Source: Candidatus Latescibacterota bacterium
GTDB lineage: Bacteria; Latescibacterota; UBA2968
Reading direction: 5' to 3'
Length of the DNA stretch: 64,000 nucleotides
NCBI GenBank assembly: GCA_022824945.1
Contig: JAJDYX010000057.1
Coordinates: forward strand, 1-64,000
A program made the translations under genes and the position numbers. The notes beneath the pieces were generated by a model. It worked only from the letters and a program-made list of their open reading frames with translations, was not told where the DNA came from and did no database searches. Positions 7,888 through 17,350 of this stretch are shown here, piece after piece. Numbering within the stretch: the stretch's first letter is position 1; every line of letters starts with the position of its first letter.

Positions 7888-9819
7888 ATGACGCTACGCG
7901 CCTTTCTCATCGGATTGTTCATATCTGTTCTCGTCAGTTTATGGCCTTCTTATACCACGTATATCCTCCGATCTGCGCGTGCGGATTACGCGCATCTCTC
8001 CGTTGCAATTCTCCTTCCTTTTCTCTTATTGCTGTTGGTCAATCTCTATTTTTCTCGCAAAAGCAAGGGGCTTACGCCTTCTGAGCTTATTCTCATCGCT
8101 TCGATGGGGATGGTTTCTGCCCTGACGCAGGGCGAGTGGCTCGCGGGGTATTTTCTCGGCGTGATTACGGCACCGATTTATTTTGCCTCTCCCGAAAATG
8201 GGTGGGCCGATACATTGCTTACGCGTTTGTCCAATTGGTCTGTTGTTTCCGATCACCACGCCGCGGTTGCTTTTTACGAGGGGTTGCCGGCAGGGGCGGT
8301 TTTTCCCTGGGGAAGTTGGATCGTCCCCCTTTTCTGGTGGGGATGTTTCTTTTTGGCGTTTTACGCTGCCAATTTGTGTCTTATGGTGGTGTTTCGACGG
8401 CAGTGGATGGATTACGAGCGTTTGCCTTTTCCGCTGGCTGCCGGTCTTCTGGAACTTACCGGGGAACACGGGCAACGGGGCACGCTGATGGAATTGCTGC
8501 GCAATCCGCGTTTTAAGATCGGTTTTTTTGTCGCTCTTTTTCTGTTTGGATGGGATATCGTTTCCTGGTTTACCGAGTTGATTCCGCCGCTTCAGGCGAA
8601 TATTGATCGGCAAATTTTTATCGGCGAGGGATTTCCATATCTGCGGTTTAAGACGAATCCCCTGACGATTGCGTTTGGTTATTTTACAGAGTCCAATGTG
8701 CTGTTTAGTATCTGGTTTTTCCATCTGGTGATGGTGTTGCAAGTGGGGTTGATGAATCGTTTGGGATTTGAGATGGGGTCGCCTGATCCGTGGTGTTCTT
8801 ATCATCCGGCCGTGGGATGGCAGAGTTTTGGTGGCTTGCTGGCATTTGTGTTATGGGGGCTGTGGGTTGCGCGAGATCATCTATCTGCGGTTTTTCGGAA
8901 GGCATTTACTTCGCGTGGGGGCGATGTGGATGATTCGGGTGAGCTTTTTTCATATCGCACGGCGGTGTTTGTCTTTCTGGGATGTGTTCTGTTCAGTGTG
9001 TTGTTTTTCTGGGAACTCGGGCTTTCGGGATGGGCAGCACTGGCTTTTTGGAGTGCCACGTTGGTGCTTTACCTCGGTCTGGCACGCATTATTGTGGAGA
9101 CGGGGCTGATTTATTTGAGGACGCCGATTACTGCACAGGCTTTTACCTGGCATGTTTTGGGGATAACGGGTATTGGGCCGATGCATGCGATGGCGCTCGG
9201 TCTGGCGTACACGTTTTTTGCCGATGCGAAGACGATTGGCGTGACAACGCTGGCGCATATTCCGCGTCTTGGGCAGGCAATGGGGCGCAGCGGTCGGAGG
9301 CTCGTGCCATCTGCTGTGGGCATGGCGTTTATCGCTGGCGCGCTGGCGGTTTTTGTGTTTATCATTTATCAGGGCAATTACACGGTGGGCAGTTATAATT
9401 TTGGCAGTGTGAGTTTTAATGGCTCGGGCGATGGGGGGATTGGGGTGTGGCTTTTGACTGCCAATCGCATTCGGAGCAATGCGTTAGAGACGGACTGGAT
9501 GCGCCTGGGCTGGCTGGGGTTTGGCGCGATTTTTACGCTGGGGCTGTACGCGCTTCGCTACCGTTTTCCGGGGATTGCACTGCATCCCATCGGTTTTGCG
9601 ATTTCGGCATCCGATGTTTTGCGCAGTGGTATTTCGTCGATTTTTATTGTGTGGGTGTGCAAGACATTGATTTTGCGCTTTGGCGGCCTTGAGAGTTACC
9701 GCCGCAATACACCGCTTTTTATGGGGTTCGTGGTCGGTTTTTTAGCGGCGATTGCCTGTGGTGCAATTGTGGATTTTATCTGGTTTCCCGGTCAGGGCCA
9801 TAAGATTAATGGATGGTAG
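7888..9819 (+). CDS. polytopic membrane protein, DUF6785-like
   Basis: 643 residues, roughly a dozen or more hydrophobic helices, with a GGGGG ribosome site 10 nt after the GWxTD gene. It resembles the DUF6785/DUF6784 proteins of Poribacteria and Planctomycetes, which look distantly like oligopeptide (OPT-type) transporters. No substrate is known. A paralogue lies at 27112-29085; both keep a FLGxIxxPxYxAxPEN-like motif near residue 100 and end in WFPGQGH plus five residues. Together with the amidase next door, uptake of an amide or peptide-like compound is possible, but this is inference. Confidence 0.75.
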   Translation: MTLRAFLIGLFISVLVSLWPSYTTYILRSARADYAHLSVAILLPFLLLLLVNLYFSRKSKGLTPSELILIASMGMVSALTQGEWLAGYFLGVITAPIYFASPENGWADTLLTRLSNWSVVSDHHAAVAFYEGLPAGAVFPWGSWIVPLFWWGCFFLAFYAANLCLMVVFRRQWMDYERLPFPLAAGLLELTGEHGQRGTLMELLRNPRFKIGFFVALFLFGWDIVSWFTELIPPLQANIDRQIFIGEGFPYLRFKTNPLTIAFGYFTESNVLFSIWFFHLVMVLQVGLMNRLGFEMGSPDPWCSYHPAVGWQSFGGLLAFVLWGLWVARDHLSAVFRKAFTSRGGDVDDSGELFSYRTAVFVFLGCVLFSVLFFWELGLSGWAALAFWSATLVLYLGLARIIVETGLIYLRTPITAQAFTWHVLGITGIGPMHAMALGLAYTFFADAKTIGVTTLAHIPRLGQAMGRSGRRLVPSAVGMAFIAGALAVFVFIIYQGNYTVGSYNFGSVSFNGSGDGGIGVWLLTANRIRSNALETDWMRLGWLGFGAIFTLGLYALRYRFPGIALHPIGFAISASDVLRSGISSIFIVWVCKTLILRFGGLESYRRNTPLFMGFVVGFLAAIACGAIVDFIWFPGQGHKINGW

Positions 9820-9831
9820 TTTTGGGGGATT

Positions 9832-11145
9832 ATGCAAATGAAGAGTGAAAAAACAGCGGCGCATCCACTAAGTCAAATAGCGGCTGAGTTGCGTTCTGGA
9901 CAGCGGGATCTGCAGGATTACGTTGCGGCGTGTTGCAAACGCATCGATGAATGGGATGGGGATATCCGGGCGATGTTGCCGGAAGCGAATCGCCTGCAAC
10001 GCCTGTTGAATGATGCTGCCGGGCTTGCGAGCAGTGGTGAGATTCCGCCTTTGTTCGGCACTCTGGTTGCGGTTAAAGATATTTTTCATGTTGAAGGGTT
10101 TGAAACGCGGGCAGGCTCTGGCGTGCCCCCAGAGGTTCTCACGGGTCCTGAGGGTGGGTGCATAAAGGCGCTGCGGGAGGCGGGTGCTCTGGTGCTCGGC
10201 AAATCGGTTACGACTGAGTTTGCGTGTTTTAAGCCGGGGCCAACGCGCAATCCCCAGGATCTGGATTTTACGCCTGGTGGATCGAGTAGTGGTTCGGCTG
10301 CGGCGGTGGCAGCGGGGTATTGCCCTCTCGCGCTCGGCTCGCAGACTATTGGTTCGGTTATCCGTCCTGCCGCGTTTTGCGGGATTGTCGGTTTTAAGCC
10401 GAGTTATGCGCGGATTGATATTTCCGGGTTTGTTCACTGCTCTCCGTTGGTCGATACGATTGGGATGTTTACGCAGGATGTCGCGGGTATGGAGATGGCG
10501 GCCGCTGTTTTGTGTGGCGGATGGCGTGCTTCTGTTGCGAGGTCGGAAAAACCGAGGTTGGGAATACCTGTGGGTCCCTATCTGGATCAAACAGAACCAC
10601 GGGCGCGAGCGGATTTTGACGCGCAGATACAGACTCTGCGAGCGGCAGGATACAATGTTGTGGAGGTGCAGATGTTCGACGATATTGCCGATATCGATGA
10701 GCGGCACCGAAATATGATGAAGGGAGAGATGGCAGAGGTTCACGCGCCGTGGTTCGATAAATACGCTTCGACTTATGATGCGGGTACGCGCGCGCTGGTT
10801 GAGGAGGGGCGTGCGCTTTCGCAGTCCGAGATTGATGCGGGGCGAATGGGGCGTATTGAGTTACGCGAAGAGGTCGAGTCTTTGATGCAGGCAGAGGGGG
10901 TTGATCTTCTCGCCTGTCCGGCGGCGCCGGGCGCGGCTTTGAAAGGACTGGGGAGTACGGGCGATCCCTGTATGAATTTGCCGTGGACCCACACGGGGAT
11001 GCCGGTGATTGCTTTGCCCGCGGGACGTGCGTCGAATTCGGGGATGCCGCTGGGTATTCAGTTTATCGCCCCGTTTCACCGCGACGAGGAGTTGCTCGCC
11101 TGGGCGGTACTTTTGGAACGGGATATGGATCCGCTGGATTTTTAA
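9832..11145 (+). CDS. amidase signature family hydrolase
   Basis: 437 residues, near usual family length. The Ser-cisSer-Lys triad is intact: Lys82 (VAVKDIF), Ser152 (GGSSSGSAA) and Ser175 (IGSVIRPA). Family members hydrolyse amide bonds, from GatA to acetamidase and allophanate hydrolase. There is no gatB or gatC nearby, so it is more likely a catabolic amidase than tRNA amidotransferase GatA. No signal peptide, so cytoplasmic. It lies between the DUF6785-like membrane protein and an alcohol dehydrogenase in the same operon. Confidence 0.9.
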   Translation: MQMKSEKTAAHPLSQIAAELRSGQRDLQDYVAACCKRIDEWDGDIRAMLPEANRLQRLLNDAAGLASSGEIPPLFGTLVAVKDIFHVEGFETRAGSGVPPEVLTGPEGGCIKALREAGALVLGKSVTTEFACFKPGPTRNPQDLDFTPGGSSSGSAAAVAAGYCPLALGSQTIGSVIRPAAFCGIVGFKPSYARIDISGFVHCSPLVDTIGMFTQDVAGMEMAAAVLCGGWRASVARSEKPRLGIPVGPYLDQTEPRARADFDAQIQTLRAAGYNVVEVQMFDDIADIDERHRNMMKGEMAEVHAPWFDKYASTYDAGTRALVEEGRALSQSEIDAGRMGRIELREEVESLMQAEGVDLLACPAAPGAALKGLGSTGDPCMNLPWTHTGMPVIALPAGRASNSGMPLGIQFIAPFHRDEELLAWAVLLERDMDPLDF

Positions 11146-11161
11146 CCATAGGAGCAAAAAA

Positions 11162-12229
11162 ATGAAAGCAGCTATTCTCCACAAGCCACACACCCGTGTT
11201 TCTGTCGAAGATGTGGATATCGAATCTCCCCATGAAGGAGAAGTGCTTCTCGATATTGTCGGTGCGGGCGTTTGTCACAGCGATTATCACTATGTGGATG
11301 GGCATGTCAGGCCCCGCGCACTTCCCTGGGTTATGGGACACGAGGGTGCGGGTGTTGTCAGAGAGGTCGGTCCTGGCGTGACCAGTGTTCAGGTTGGTGA
11401 TAAAATTGTTCTTTCTCTCGATGCGATGTGCGGCTATTGCCGCAATTGTAGCGAGGGCAGTCCGGCGCTTTGTGAAACCCATCCAGGGGGTGTGCCGAGC
11501 CGGATTTCCAAGAATGGGACGGTTTATTACCACGGGCGGCCCACATATACCGAGCAGTCGATTGTGTTGGCGGATGCGTGTGTGAAGGTGCCTGATGATA
11601 CAGATCTTCGGATCGCGTGTCTGATCAGTTGTGGGGTGATTACGGGTATTGGTGCTGTGGTGAATCGCGCGAAGGTGGAAGCGGGTGCGACAATGGCTGT
11701 ATTTGGGTGTGGAGGTGTCGGTCTCAATGTTATTCAGGGTGGGGTTCTCGCTTCGGCTGGAAAGATTATCGCGGTGGATAGGGTGCCGTATAAGTTAGAG
11801 TTGGCGGAGCAGTTTGGGGCGACGCATTTTGTGAATGCGGATAGGGAAGATCCGGTTCAAAGAATTATGGAGATTACGGGCGGTGGGGCGGATTATGCGT
11901 TTGAGGTCGTCGGGTTTCCAGCGCTGGTGAGGCAGGCGTTCGCGTCGGTTCGGATGACTGGTGCCGCAATTGTGGTGGGGGTACAGCCGACTGGGGAGGA
12001 TATATCGGTCAATGGCACAGATCTTTTGCGCGACCGCGCTATTATGGGTTCGTGGCACGGCGCTGCCCGCGCCCGCGTTGATTTTTTGTGGATTCTGGAT
12101 CTCTATCGGCAGGGGAAGATTAAATTGGATGAGTTGATATCGCGCTTTCGCCCGCTGGATGAGATCAATGAGGCGTTTGAAGATATGGTTCAGGGGAAAG
12201 TGGCGCGTACGGTACTCGTTTTCGACTAA
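11162..12229 (+). CDS. zinc-dependent alcohol dehydrogenase (MDR superfamily)
   Basis: 355 residues from ATG 11162, with an AGGAG site upstream. Catalytic zinc ligands Cys38 and His60 with Glu61 are present, and the structural zinc site has all four cysteines (90, 93, 96, 104). The nucleotide-binding turn reads GCGGVGLN. It resembles class III-like alcohol dehydrogenases that oxidise alcohols with NAD. The open frame extends upstream to 11009 over the amidase gene, but the conserved N-terminus MKAAILHKPH fixes the start. The substrate cannot be told. Confidence 0.9.
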   Translation: MKAAILHKPHTRVSVEDVDIESPHEGEVLLDIVGAGVCHSDYHYVDGHVRPRALPWVMGHEGAGVVREVGPGVTSVQVGDKIVLSLDAMCGYCRNCSEGSPALCETHPGGVPSRISKNGTVYYHGRPTYTEQSIVLADACVKVPDDTDLRIACLISCGVITGIGAVVNRAKVEAGATMAVFGCGGVGLNVIQGGVLASAGKIIAVDRVPYKLELAEQFGATHFVNADREDPVQRIMEITGGGADYAFEVVGFPALVRQAFASVRMTGAAIVVGVQPTGEDISVNGTDLLRDRAIMGSWHGAARARVDFLWILDLYRQGKIKLDELISRFRPLDEINEAFEDMVQGKVARTVLVFD

Positions 12230-12266
12230 ATTGAGGTCAGGTAAACTAAAAACAAAGGCAAATACG

Positions 12267-13094
12267 ATGAATCTTCCAACCGTTCAATTCGGACAATATC
12301 AGATTAGTCGTCTTATTATGGGTGACAATCCGATCTACGGATATGCACATTTTAATCAGTTGCTCTCGCAACATCAACAAGAAGCCAATACATCGGATCA
12401 GGTTATGGCGACTTTGCGCCGCGCAGAAGAGGTGGGTGTTAATGCCTGGCAAAATACGCTTACCGAACGCTCGGCAGCCGATCTTCAGCGTTACCGGGAT
12501 GAGGGAGGTACGATCCATTACTTTTGTCTCAGCAGAGGTGGACACTGGTATGACGATCCCTCGCTGATCGACGAAGCCGCCACACACAATCCCATTGGCA
12601 TGGCGCCTCATGGTAGCGGTGTTGCCGGGCGGTGCTTTCAGGAGAATCGCCTGGACTATCTTCGGGATATTCTCAAGCGCATTCGCGACACGGGTGTTAT
12701 GGTCGGTTTATCGGTACACAACCCCCGCATTATTGAGATTGCCGAAGAAGAGGATTGGGATATCGACTATTACATGACCGCGCTGTATTATTTACAGGGC
12801 GCACGCGAAGAATTTGAACAAAAATTTGGTCATCAACCCTTGAGTGAAATCTATCTCCGCGAACACCGCGACCGCATGTGTGGTATTATTCGCAGTACCG
12901 ACAAGCCGTGCATTGCTTTCAAAGTCCTCGCGGCTGGACGCGCTATTAACTCCAAAAACCAGATCCGCGAAGAATTTGATTTTACGCTCAAAAATATCAA
13001 GCCCAATGATGTTCTTCTGGTGGGGATGTATCAAAAATTCAATGACCAACTCGGCGAAAATGCGACGATGATAGCTGAGTTGTGTCAGGGATAG
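12267..13094 (+). CDS. conserved hypothetical, TIM-barrel-like protein
   Basis: 275 residues from ATG 12267. The beginning (SRLIMGDNPIYGY) and alternating strand/helix pattern recall aldo/keto reductase-like or other TIM-barrel proteins. A clear reductase active-site tetrad is not seen, so I leave the function open. No signal peptide. It is the last gene of the plus-strand operon that starts with the aminotransferase, 37 nt after the alcohol dehydrogenase. An in-frame upstream extension to 12159 lies inside that gene and is not used. Confidence 0.6.
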   Translation: MNLPTVQFGQYQISRLIMGDNPIYGYAHFNQLLSQHQQEANTSDQVMATLRRAEEVGVNAWQNTLTERSAADLQRYRDEGGTIHYFCLSRGGHWYDDPSLIDEAATHNPIGMAPHGSGVAGRCFQENRLDYLRDILKRIRDTGVMVGLSVHNPRIIEIAEEEDWDIDYYMTALYYLQGAREEFEQKFGHQPLSEIYLREHRDRMCGIIRSTDKPCIAFKVLAAGRAINSKNQIREEFDFTLKNIKPNDVLLVGMYQKFNDQLGENATMIAELCQG

Positions 13095-13135
13095 TCCAGT
13101 TTAATCATGAGTCTTGTCAGTGAACAGGTTTTAAC

Positions 13136-14021
13136 ATGACCCCACTTCGCATTTTTATCAGCAGCGTACAAACGGAGTTCGCACAAGAGCGAGCGGCGTT
13201 GCGCGATTATCTGCGTGGAGATCCGCTGATGCGGCGGTTCTTCGAGGTGTTTCTGTTCGAGGATGTTCCAGCCTCGGATCAGCGGCACGGTGTTCGATCT
13301 TGTTGATCAGGCGGTAGATTTCGTGTTGAGCAAGATCAATCGGTCAATAGGCACACGGGTCGAGAGTGCCCGCGCTCCCCGTACTTATGAAATTCCGGAA
13401 GAAGTTGTGACAGAAGCCATTGTCAACGCGGTGGCGCACCGCGACTATACGGACAATGGTAGTGTGCAGGTCATGCTCTTCGCGGATCGGTTGGAGGTCT
13501 GGAATCCCGGTAGGTTACCGCCGCCGTTGACATTAGAGAAGTTGCGAGTCGCGCACACATCGGTGCCCGGCAACCCTTTGCTGGCGGAATCTATGTACCT
13601 TGCCGAATATATTGAACGGATGGGAACAGGAACACTGGATATGATCCGTCGCTGTGTGAAGGCGGGTTTGCCAGAACCGGAGTTCGCTGTCCCCCAGGGA
13701 TTTGTAACAACGGTTTGGCGAGCAGCCCTTGCGAGGCAAGCAGGGGTCCAAGCAGGGGTCCAAGCAGCATTGTCACTCAAAGAGGCTGCTATGCTGCAGG
13801 CGTGCGCCCGAGGTGCAGTTTCGAGTGAAGCGTTGTTGACTGCTGCAGGTTATTCGAGCCGAACGACCAACTTCAGAAGATGGCTTGACCGACTCCTGAA
13901 TGAGGGATTACTGGAAAGGACTGTCCCTGACAAACCGCGTAGCCCATTGCAGAAGTACCGGTTAACGGACAAGGGACGGGCTGCTCTTTCAGGCCTGAAG
14001 ACAAGGGATACAGAGGCATGA
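13136..14021 (+). pseudogene. DUF4062 + AlbA-type ATP-binding protein, internal deletion
   Basis: The first 56 codons (13136-13306) read like the start of a DUF4062 domain (LRIFISSVQTEFAQERAALR). Then the similarity jumps into another frame at about 13275-13290 and continues as the C-terminal half of a RecG-like/AlbA ATP-binding protein (EIPEEVVTEAIVNAVAHRDY, then RMGTGTLDMIRR) to 14021. The rest of DUF4062 and the AlbA domain, perhaps 200 residues, are missing. Relatives work as predicted ATPase or DNA-binding regulators. A shorter protein from ATG 13263 is still possible. Its TGA overlaps the next ATG. Confidence 0.75.
13740..13763 (+). repeat. two 12-bp tandem units coding AGVQ
   Basis: Two exact copies of a 12-bp unit (13740-13751 and 13752-13763) sit in the linker between the ATP-binding and winged-helix parts of the broken gene. 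Such linkers vary in copy number in this protein family. Confidence 0.85.
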
Positions 14022-15119
14022 ACGAGAGCCAGAACATCGAATCGAAGCGGCAGCACCAAGCAGGTGCTCAGAGGCGCAGCCCTTAGCCGCTTCCTGTTGA
14101 AGAAATATGGTCGAACATGGGACGATGTACCTTTGCCGGGCGTCGATCTCAAGGATCTGGACAGCCGTGTCTTTGATGAGTTTCGCCAGCGGGGTGCTGA
14201 CAGCGAACGCTTGCCGCGGGACATCTTGGACGAATCCGATGAGGAAGTAATCGAAAGGCTTCAGTTGCGAGAGGCGAATTTCCTAAAGCGCGCTGCGGTA
14301 ATGCTCTTTCATCCAGCACCGGACCGATTCGTGATGGAAGCCTATGTGAAGATCGGCTATTTTCGTGGTTCGGAACTGCTGTATCAGGATATTGTCGAAG
14401 GCGATCTGTTTACTCAGGTCAATCGGACAATGGACTTGCTGTACACAAAATATACGAAGGCATTGATTTCCTATGACGGCGTTTACCGCGTGGAGACCTT
14501 TCCAGTACCGCGCGAAGCTATGCGCGAAGCGGTAATCAACGCTATTATTCACCGCGACTACGCCAGCCCTACCACAATTCAGATTCGCGTGTACGACGAC
14601 AAGATCTCAATCTGGAATGCGGTGCAGTTGTCGCCTGAATGGAACGCTGGTCAACTTACTGGGGAATTTTCGTCAAAACCGTATAACCCGCGTATTGCTT
14701 ACGCATTTTTTCGAGCCGGAATGATCGAAGCCTGGGGACGGGGCATTCGGCGGATCGTGGACATCTGCAAGGAAGCTGGCAATCCCACGCCAAAGTGGGA
14801 GTTGGAATCGGGTGGCGACGGTCTTTGGTTGAGGTTTCCATTCTCCGCTGAGTATCAAGTAGCCGATAGTGCCACTACCCCAAAAACTACCCAAGAACAA
14901 GAGAAAACTAGGGAGAAAACTAGGGAGAAAACTAGGGAGAAAATTTTGACTCTGATCGCCGCCAATCCCTCAATCACCACAGCGGAACTGGCGAACCAAC
15001 TCGAAATCACGGCAAAGGGAATCGAGTGGCAGATCAGTAAGCTAAAAAAAATGGGTGTCCTTGAACGGATCGGGCCTGCTAGGGGAGGCCATTGGAAAGT
15101 AGTGGCGAAGGATGAGTAA
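14018..15119 (+). pseudogene. AlbA-type ATP-binding protein, AlbA domain deleted
   Basis: ATG 14018 begins MNESQNIES, the usual start of AlbA_2/ATP-binding proteins, but that frame stops at 14086. At about 14033-14045 the family sequence resumes in the next frame (RSGSTKQVLRGAALSRFLL) and runs to 15119, including VINAIIHRDY and GRGIRRIVDI. The central AlbA domain, roughly 90 residues, is missing. A 351-residue product could still be made from GTG 14064. A winged-helix C-terminus follows an EKTR repeat. It is probably non-functional, since domain and reading frame are both lost at one join. Confidence 0.75.
14901..14936 (+). repeat. three 12-bp tandem units coding EKTR
   Basis: Three exact 12-bp copies starting with gagaaaactagg lie between the ATP-binding fold and the winged-helix domain. 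This is slippage-prone and typical of linkers in this family. Confidence 0.9.
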
Positions 15120-15661
15120 AGACTTATGAGGCTCTTGATGATCAGGTGATTGAAGGACCGCTTGTCGATCTCTGGCGGGTGCTGTCGGGGGGGCGTGAAC
15201 TTGTGGAAAAGGGTCTCATTGAACGTCTTGCCGATGCGATGCGGCCATTCGTGTCCGAGGAGGCAGGGCAGGTAGATGAGTCCATGCGACGGGAACGGCG
15301 TTGGCACTATCCGCTGGATGCTATGCGCGAAGGCATTGTCAACGCGCTCACGCATCGGGACTGGACGCGGTACGAGCAAATCGAGGTGGCCCGTTACGCA
15401 GATCGCATTGAGATTACAAGCCCCGGTGCGTTGCAAAATGGCATGACAATTGAAAAAATGGTCGCCGGTCAGCGCATTCCCCGCAATTTGCTCATCTCCG
15501 AGACATTGCGGGACTACAGCTATTCCGATGCGCGCGGCATGGGGGTACGGAACAAGATCATTCCGCTGATGCGGGCGCAAAACGGCGTTGATCCGGAGTT
15601 TGAGGCGACCGAAGATTATCTGCGGTTGACGCTGCGTAGAGGATCGACACATCAACTATAG
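15116..15661 (+). pseudogene. 5'-truncated AlbA-type ATP-binding protein
   Basis: The open frame begins at 15116, inside the end of the previous gene, and reads at once as the middle of an ATP-binding protein (TYEALDDQVIEGPLVDLW). It goes on through GIVNALTHRDW and GMGVRNKIIPL to a stop at 15661. The N-terminal AlbA half is gone; the only start is GTG 15146 (171 residues). This is the third incomplete member of the same superfamily in a row. Its stop overlaps the convergent gene by 6 nt, and no terminator is seen. Confidence 0.7.
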
Positions 15662-17206
15662 AGGCTCGAAATAGGTCAGATCGGCGCCGTGATTTTCCAT
15701 GGCGAGTACCGAGTCGCCTTTCAGGCGTACTGTGATGTCCCGCGTGCGGTGTTTCAATACGATTTCGCGCTCGGCGAGGGGAAAGCGCATTTCGATGGGG
15801 GTGTTGACCCGAGGCTCGGGGATTAAGAGATAGCCATTGGAGCAGGTGAAGCGGTCGGCGATGGCGATATCGGACGGATTGACCCAGGTCGGGATGCGGA
15901 CATACAGGGGACCGGGGGATTTGACGGTGATTCTCAGGCAGTTATTTGTGTAGGGTGATTCGACTTTGATATGTTCGGTTTCGAGGTCGAAATGGAGATT
16001 CACCCGGTGGATCGAGGATTCGGTGCGTGCGGCTTCGCGCAGGACTTCGCAGAGTGAACCGACGCCCCCGCCCACGATGTCTGTGTTAAAGCTGATTCGC
16101 TCGAAGCCGAGGGGCGCATGACCATAAGGTGCGGGGAATCCAAAGCCGCCGAGATGCCGGTCTGCGACCTGGCGAAGTCCGTCTATGTTGTGCGGGTTGG
16201 GCGGGTCTTCGATGAAAGTGTTGTCGCGCAATTGCGAGGGCAGAATGTGACATCGCGTGATGCGCTCGGCGTCTTCGAAGTATTCGGTATATCCCTTTCT
16301 GCCCAGTATCAGGGCTGTTTCGACAATATCGCCCGTGTTGTTGATCTCTCCGCGGTCAGGACTTGCATCATCTCCGCTGTTCTCGATTACCCATCCAATT
16401 TCATCGCGAATTTCCCACAGTCCATTGTCGTAAAATGACTTGACCCGATTGAGCAATTGCGCGTCGTCGAGAAGGTCTGCGAGTTGTGCGAGCGAAGACA
16501 TGACGCAGGTGGTCGAATGGGTATGTGGTCCGAAACTCTCGCGGTCGTAAGCTCCCGATTCGAGGAAGAATTCGCGGGTCGTTTTTTCTTTGAGGATTAC
16601 GGCGAGTTCGAGGGCAGGTCCGTAGCCCGTGGCGCGATAGTATTTGACGAGGGGACCGATTGATCGCGCGATTCCGGTGATAAAGGTGTTCTCGCGCACT
16701 TCTATGCCGTGCTCATTTTCAAGGCGATTGAAGTCCCAACCCGAATCCGGTTTGAATAGCTCGAATATGTCCCGGATGCTGTTTTCGGCGATTTCGTGTG
16801 CGCGATCGGTATTTCGGTATTTGACCAGCGAGTACAGGGCGTGGAAACCCTCGCGCACGTTGTGGGTGGTGAAGCTGTTGACCGGTCCATCGACCTCCGT
16901 GCGGTTAAGGGGGAGCGCGACCGGTCCGCTGTAGGAGAAGAACGCGGCGTTGGCGTGTTTTTCAATTACATCGGGATCCACGGATATGCCGCCCGCATCT
17001 TCGGCGTTGAGCAATGCGTTGAGGTGTCGGCCAGGTACGTGCGCTTCGGTGTGGACGCCGCTAAACCGCAATTGCGGGTTTGGGCTGACTTCGGAACCGA
17101 AGAAGGGCATGTCGTTGTCGTCTGCGTTGAAGACATTGCTCATCATTCGGCAGCCCTGGCGGATCGCGTCGATGATGTCGGTGGTGTTGATGTTGGAGAG
17201 TTTCAT
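15656..17206 (-). CDS. GH127/DUF1680-like alpha-helical enzyme (tentative)
   Basis: 516 residues. Start is ATG at 17206, placed by a strong AAGGAGG site (plus-strand 17214-17220); a longer frame to 17275 lacks one. The first about 400 residues are helix-rich and look like an (alpha/alpha) barrel; the last 110 are a beta-sandwich with LYVRIPTWV and NGYLLIPEP segments, as in DUF1680/GH127 beta-L-arabinofuranosidase-like proteins. No signal peptide. The match is weak and the substrate unknown. It is transcribed away from the TonB receptor operon, from a promoter that overlaps that operon's promoter. Confidence 0.55.
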   Translation of the reverse strand: MKLSNINTTDIIDAIRQGCRMMSNVFNADDNDMPFFGSEVSPNPQLRFSGVHTEAHVPGRHLNALLNAEDAGGISVDPDVIEKHANAAFFSYSGPVALPLNRTEVDGPVNSFTTHNVREGFHALYSLVKYRNTDRAHEIAENSIRDIFELFKPDSGWDFNRLENEHGIEVRENTFITGIARSIGPLVKYYRATGYGPALELAVILKEKTTREFFLESGAYDRESFGPHTHSTTCVMSSLAQLADLLDDAQLLNRVKSFYDNGLWEIRDEIGWVIENSGDDASPDRGEINNTGDIVETALILGRKGYTEYFEDAERITRCHILPSQLRDNTFIEDPPNPHNIDGLRQVADRHLGGFGFPAPYGHAPLGFERISFNTDIVGGGVGSLCEVLREAARTESSIHRVNLHFDLETEHIKVESPYTNNCLRITVKSPGPLYVRIPTWVNPSDIAIADRFTCSNGYLLIPEPRVNTPIEMRFPLAEREIVLKHRTRDITVRLKGDSVLAMENHGADLTYFEPL

Positions 17207-17213
17207 TTTATAA

Positions 17214-17220
17214 CCTCCTT
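17214..17220 (-). promoter_or_regulatory. strong ribosome binding site fixing the 17206 start
   Basis: On the minus strand AAGGAGG lies 7 nt before ATG 17206, which rules out the longer N-terminal extension. Confidence 0.8.
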
Positions 17221-17229
17221 TTTTTTTAT

Positions 17230-17258
17230 AAGATAGGGGGCGAACTTCCGCTTGACAA
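17230..17258 (-). promoter_or_regulatory. sigma70-like promoter of the GH127-like gene
   Basis: Read on the minus strand: TTGTCA (17258-17253), 17 bp, TATCTT (17235-17230). Its -35 shares five base pairs with the -35 of the plus-strand promoter. Confidence 0.55.
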
Positions 17259-17280
17259 TGGGAATTGGAGTCCATAAACT
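17252..17280 (+). promoter_or_regulatory. sigma70-like promoter of the TonB/T9SS/PorV operon
   Basis: TTGACA (17252-17257), exactly 17 bp, TAAACT (17275-17280). Transcription would begin near 17287, about 64 nt before the receptor start. Confidence 0.6.
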
Positions 17281-17350
17281 TACAGTTGAGGCAGAATCGT
17301 AAAATATCGGTTTTTTGTCGTAAGTTTTTTCACCCCAAAGGAGGTGGAGC

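Noticed and set aside
9832..11145. GatA subunit of tRNA amidotransferase
   Set aside because: The amidase triad fits, but gatB and gatC are absent and the neighbours are catabolic-type genes.
14901..14936. Possible CRISPR or minisatellite
   Set aside because: The 12-bp units are contiguous, in frame and code EKTR in a protein linker; there are no spacers.
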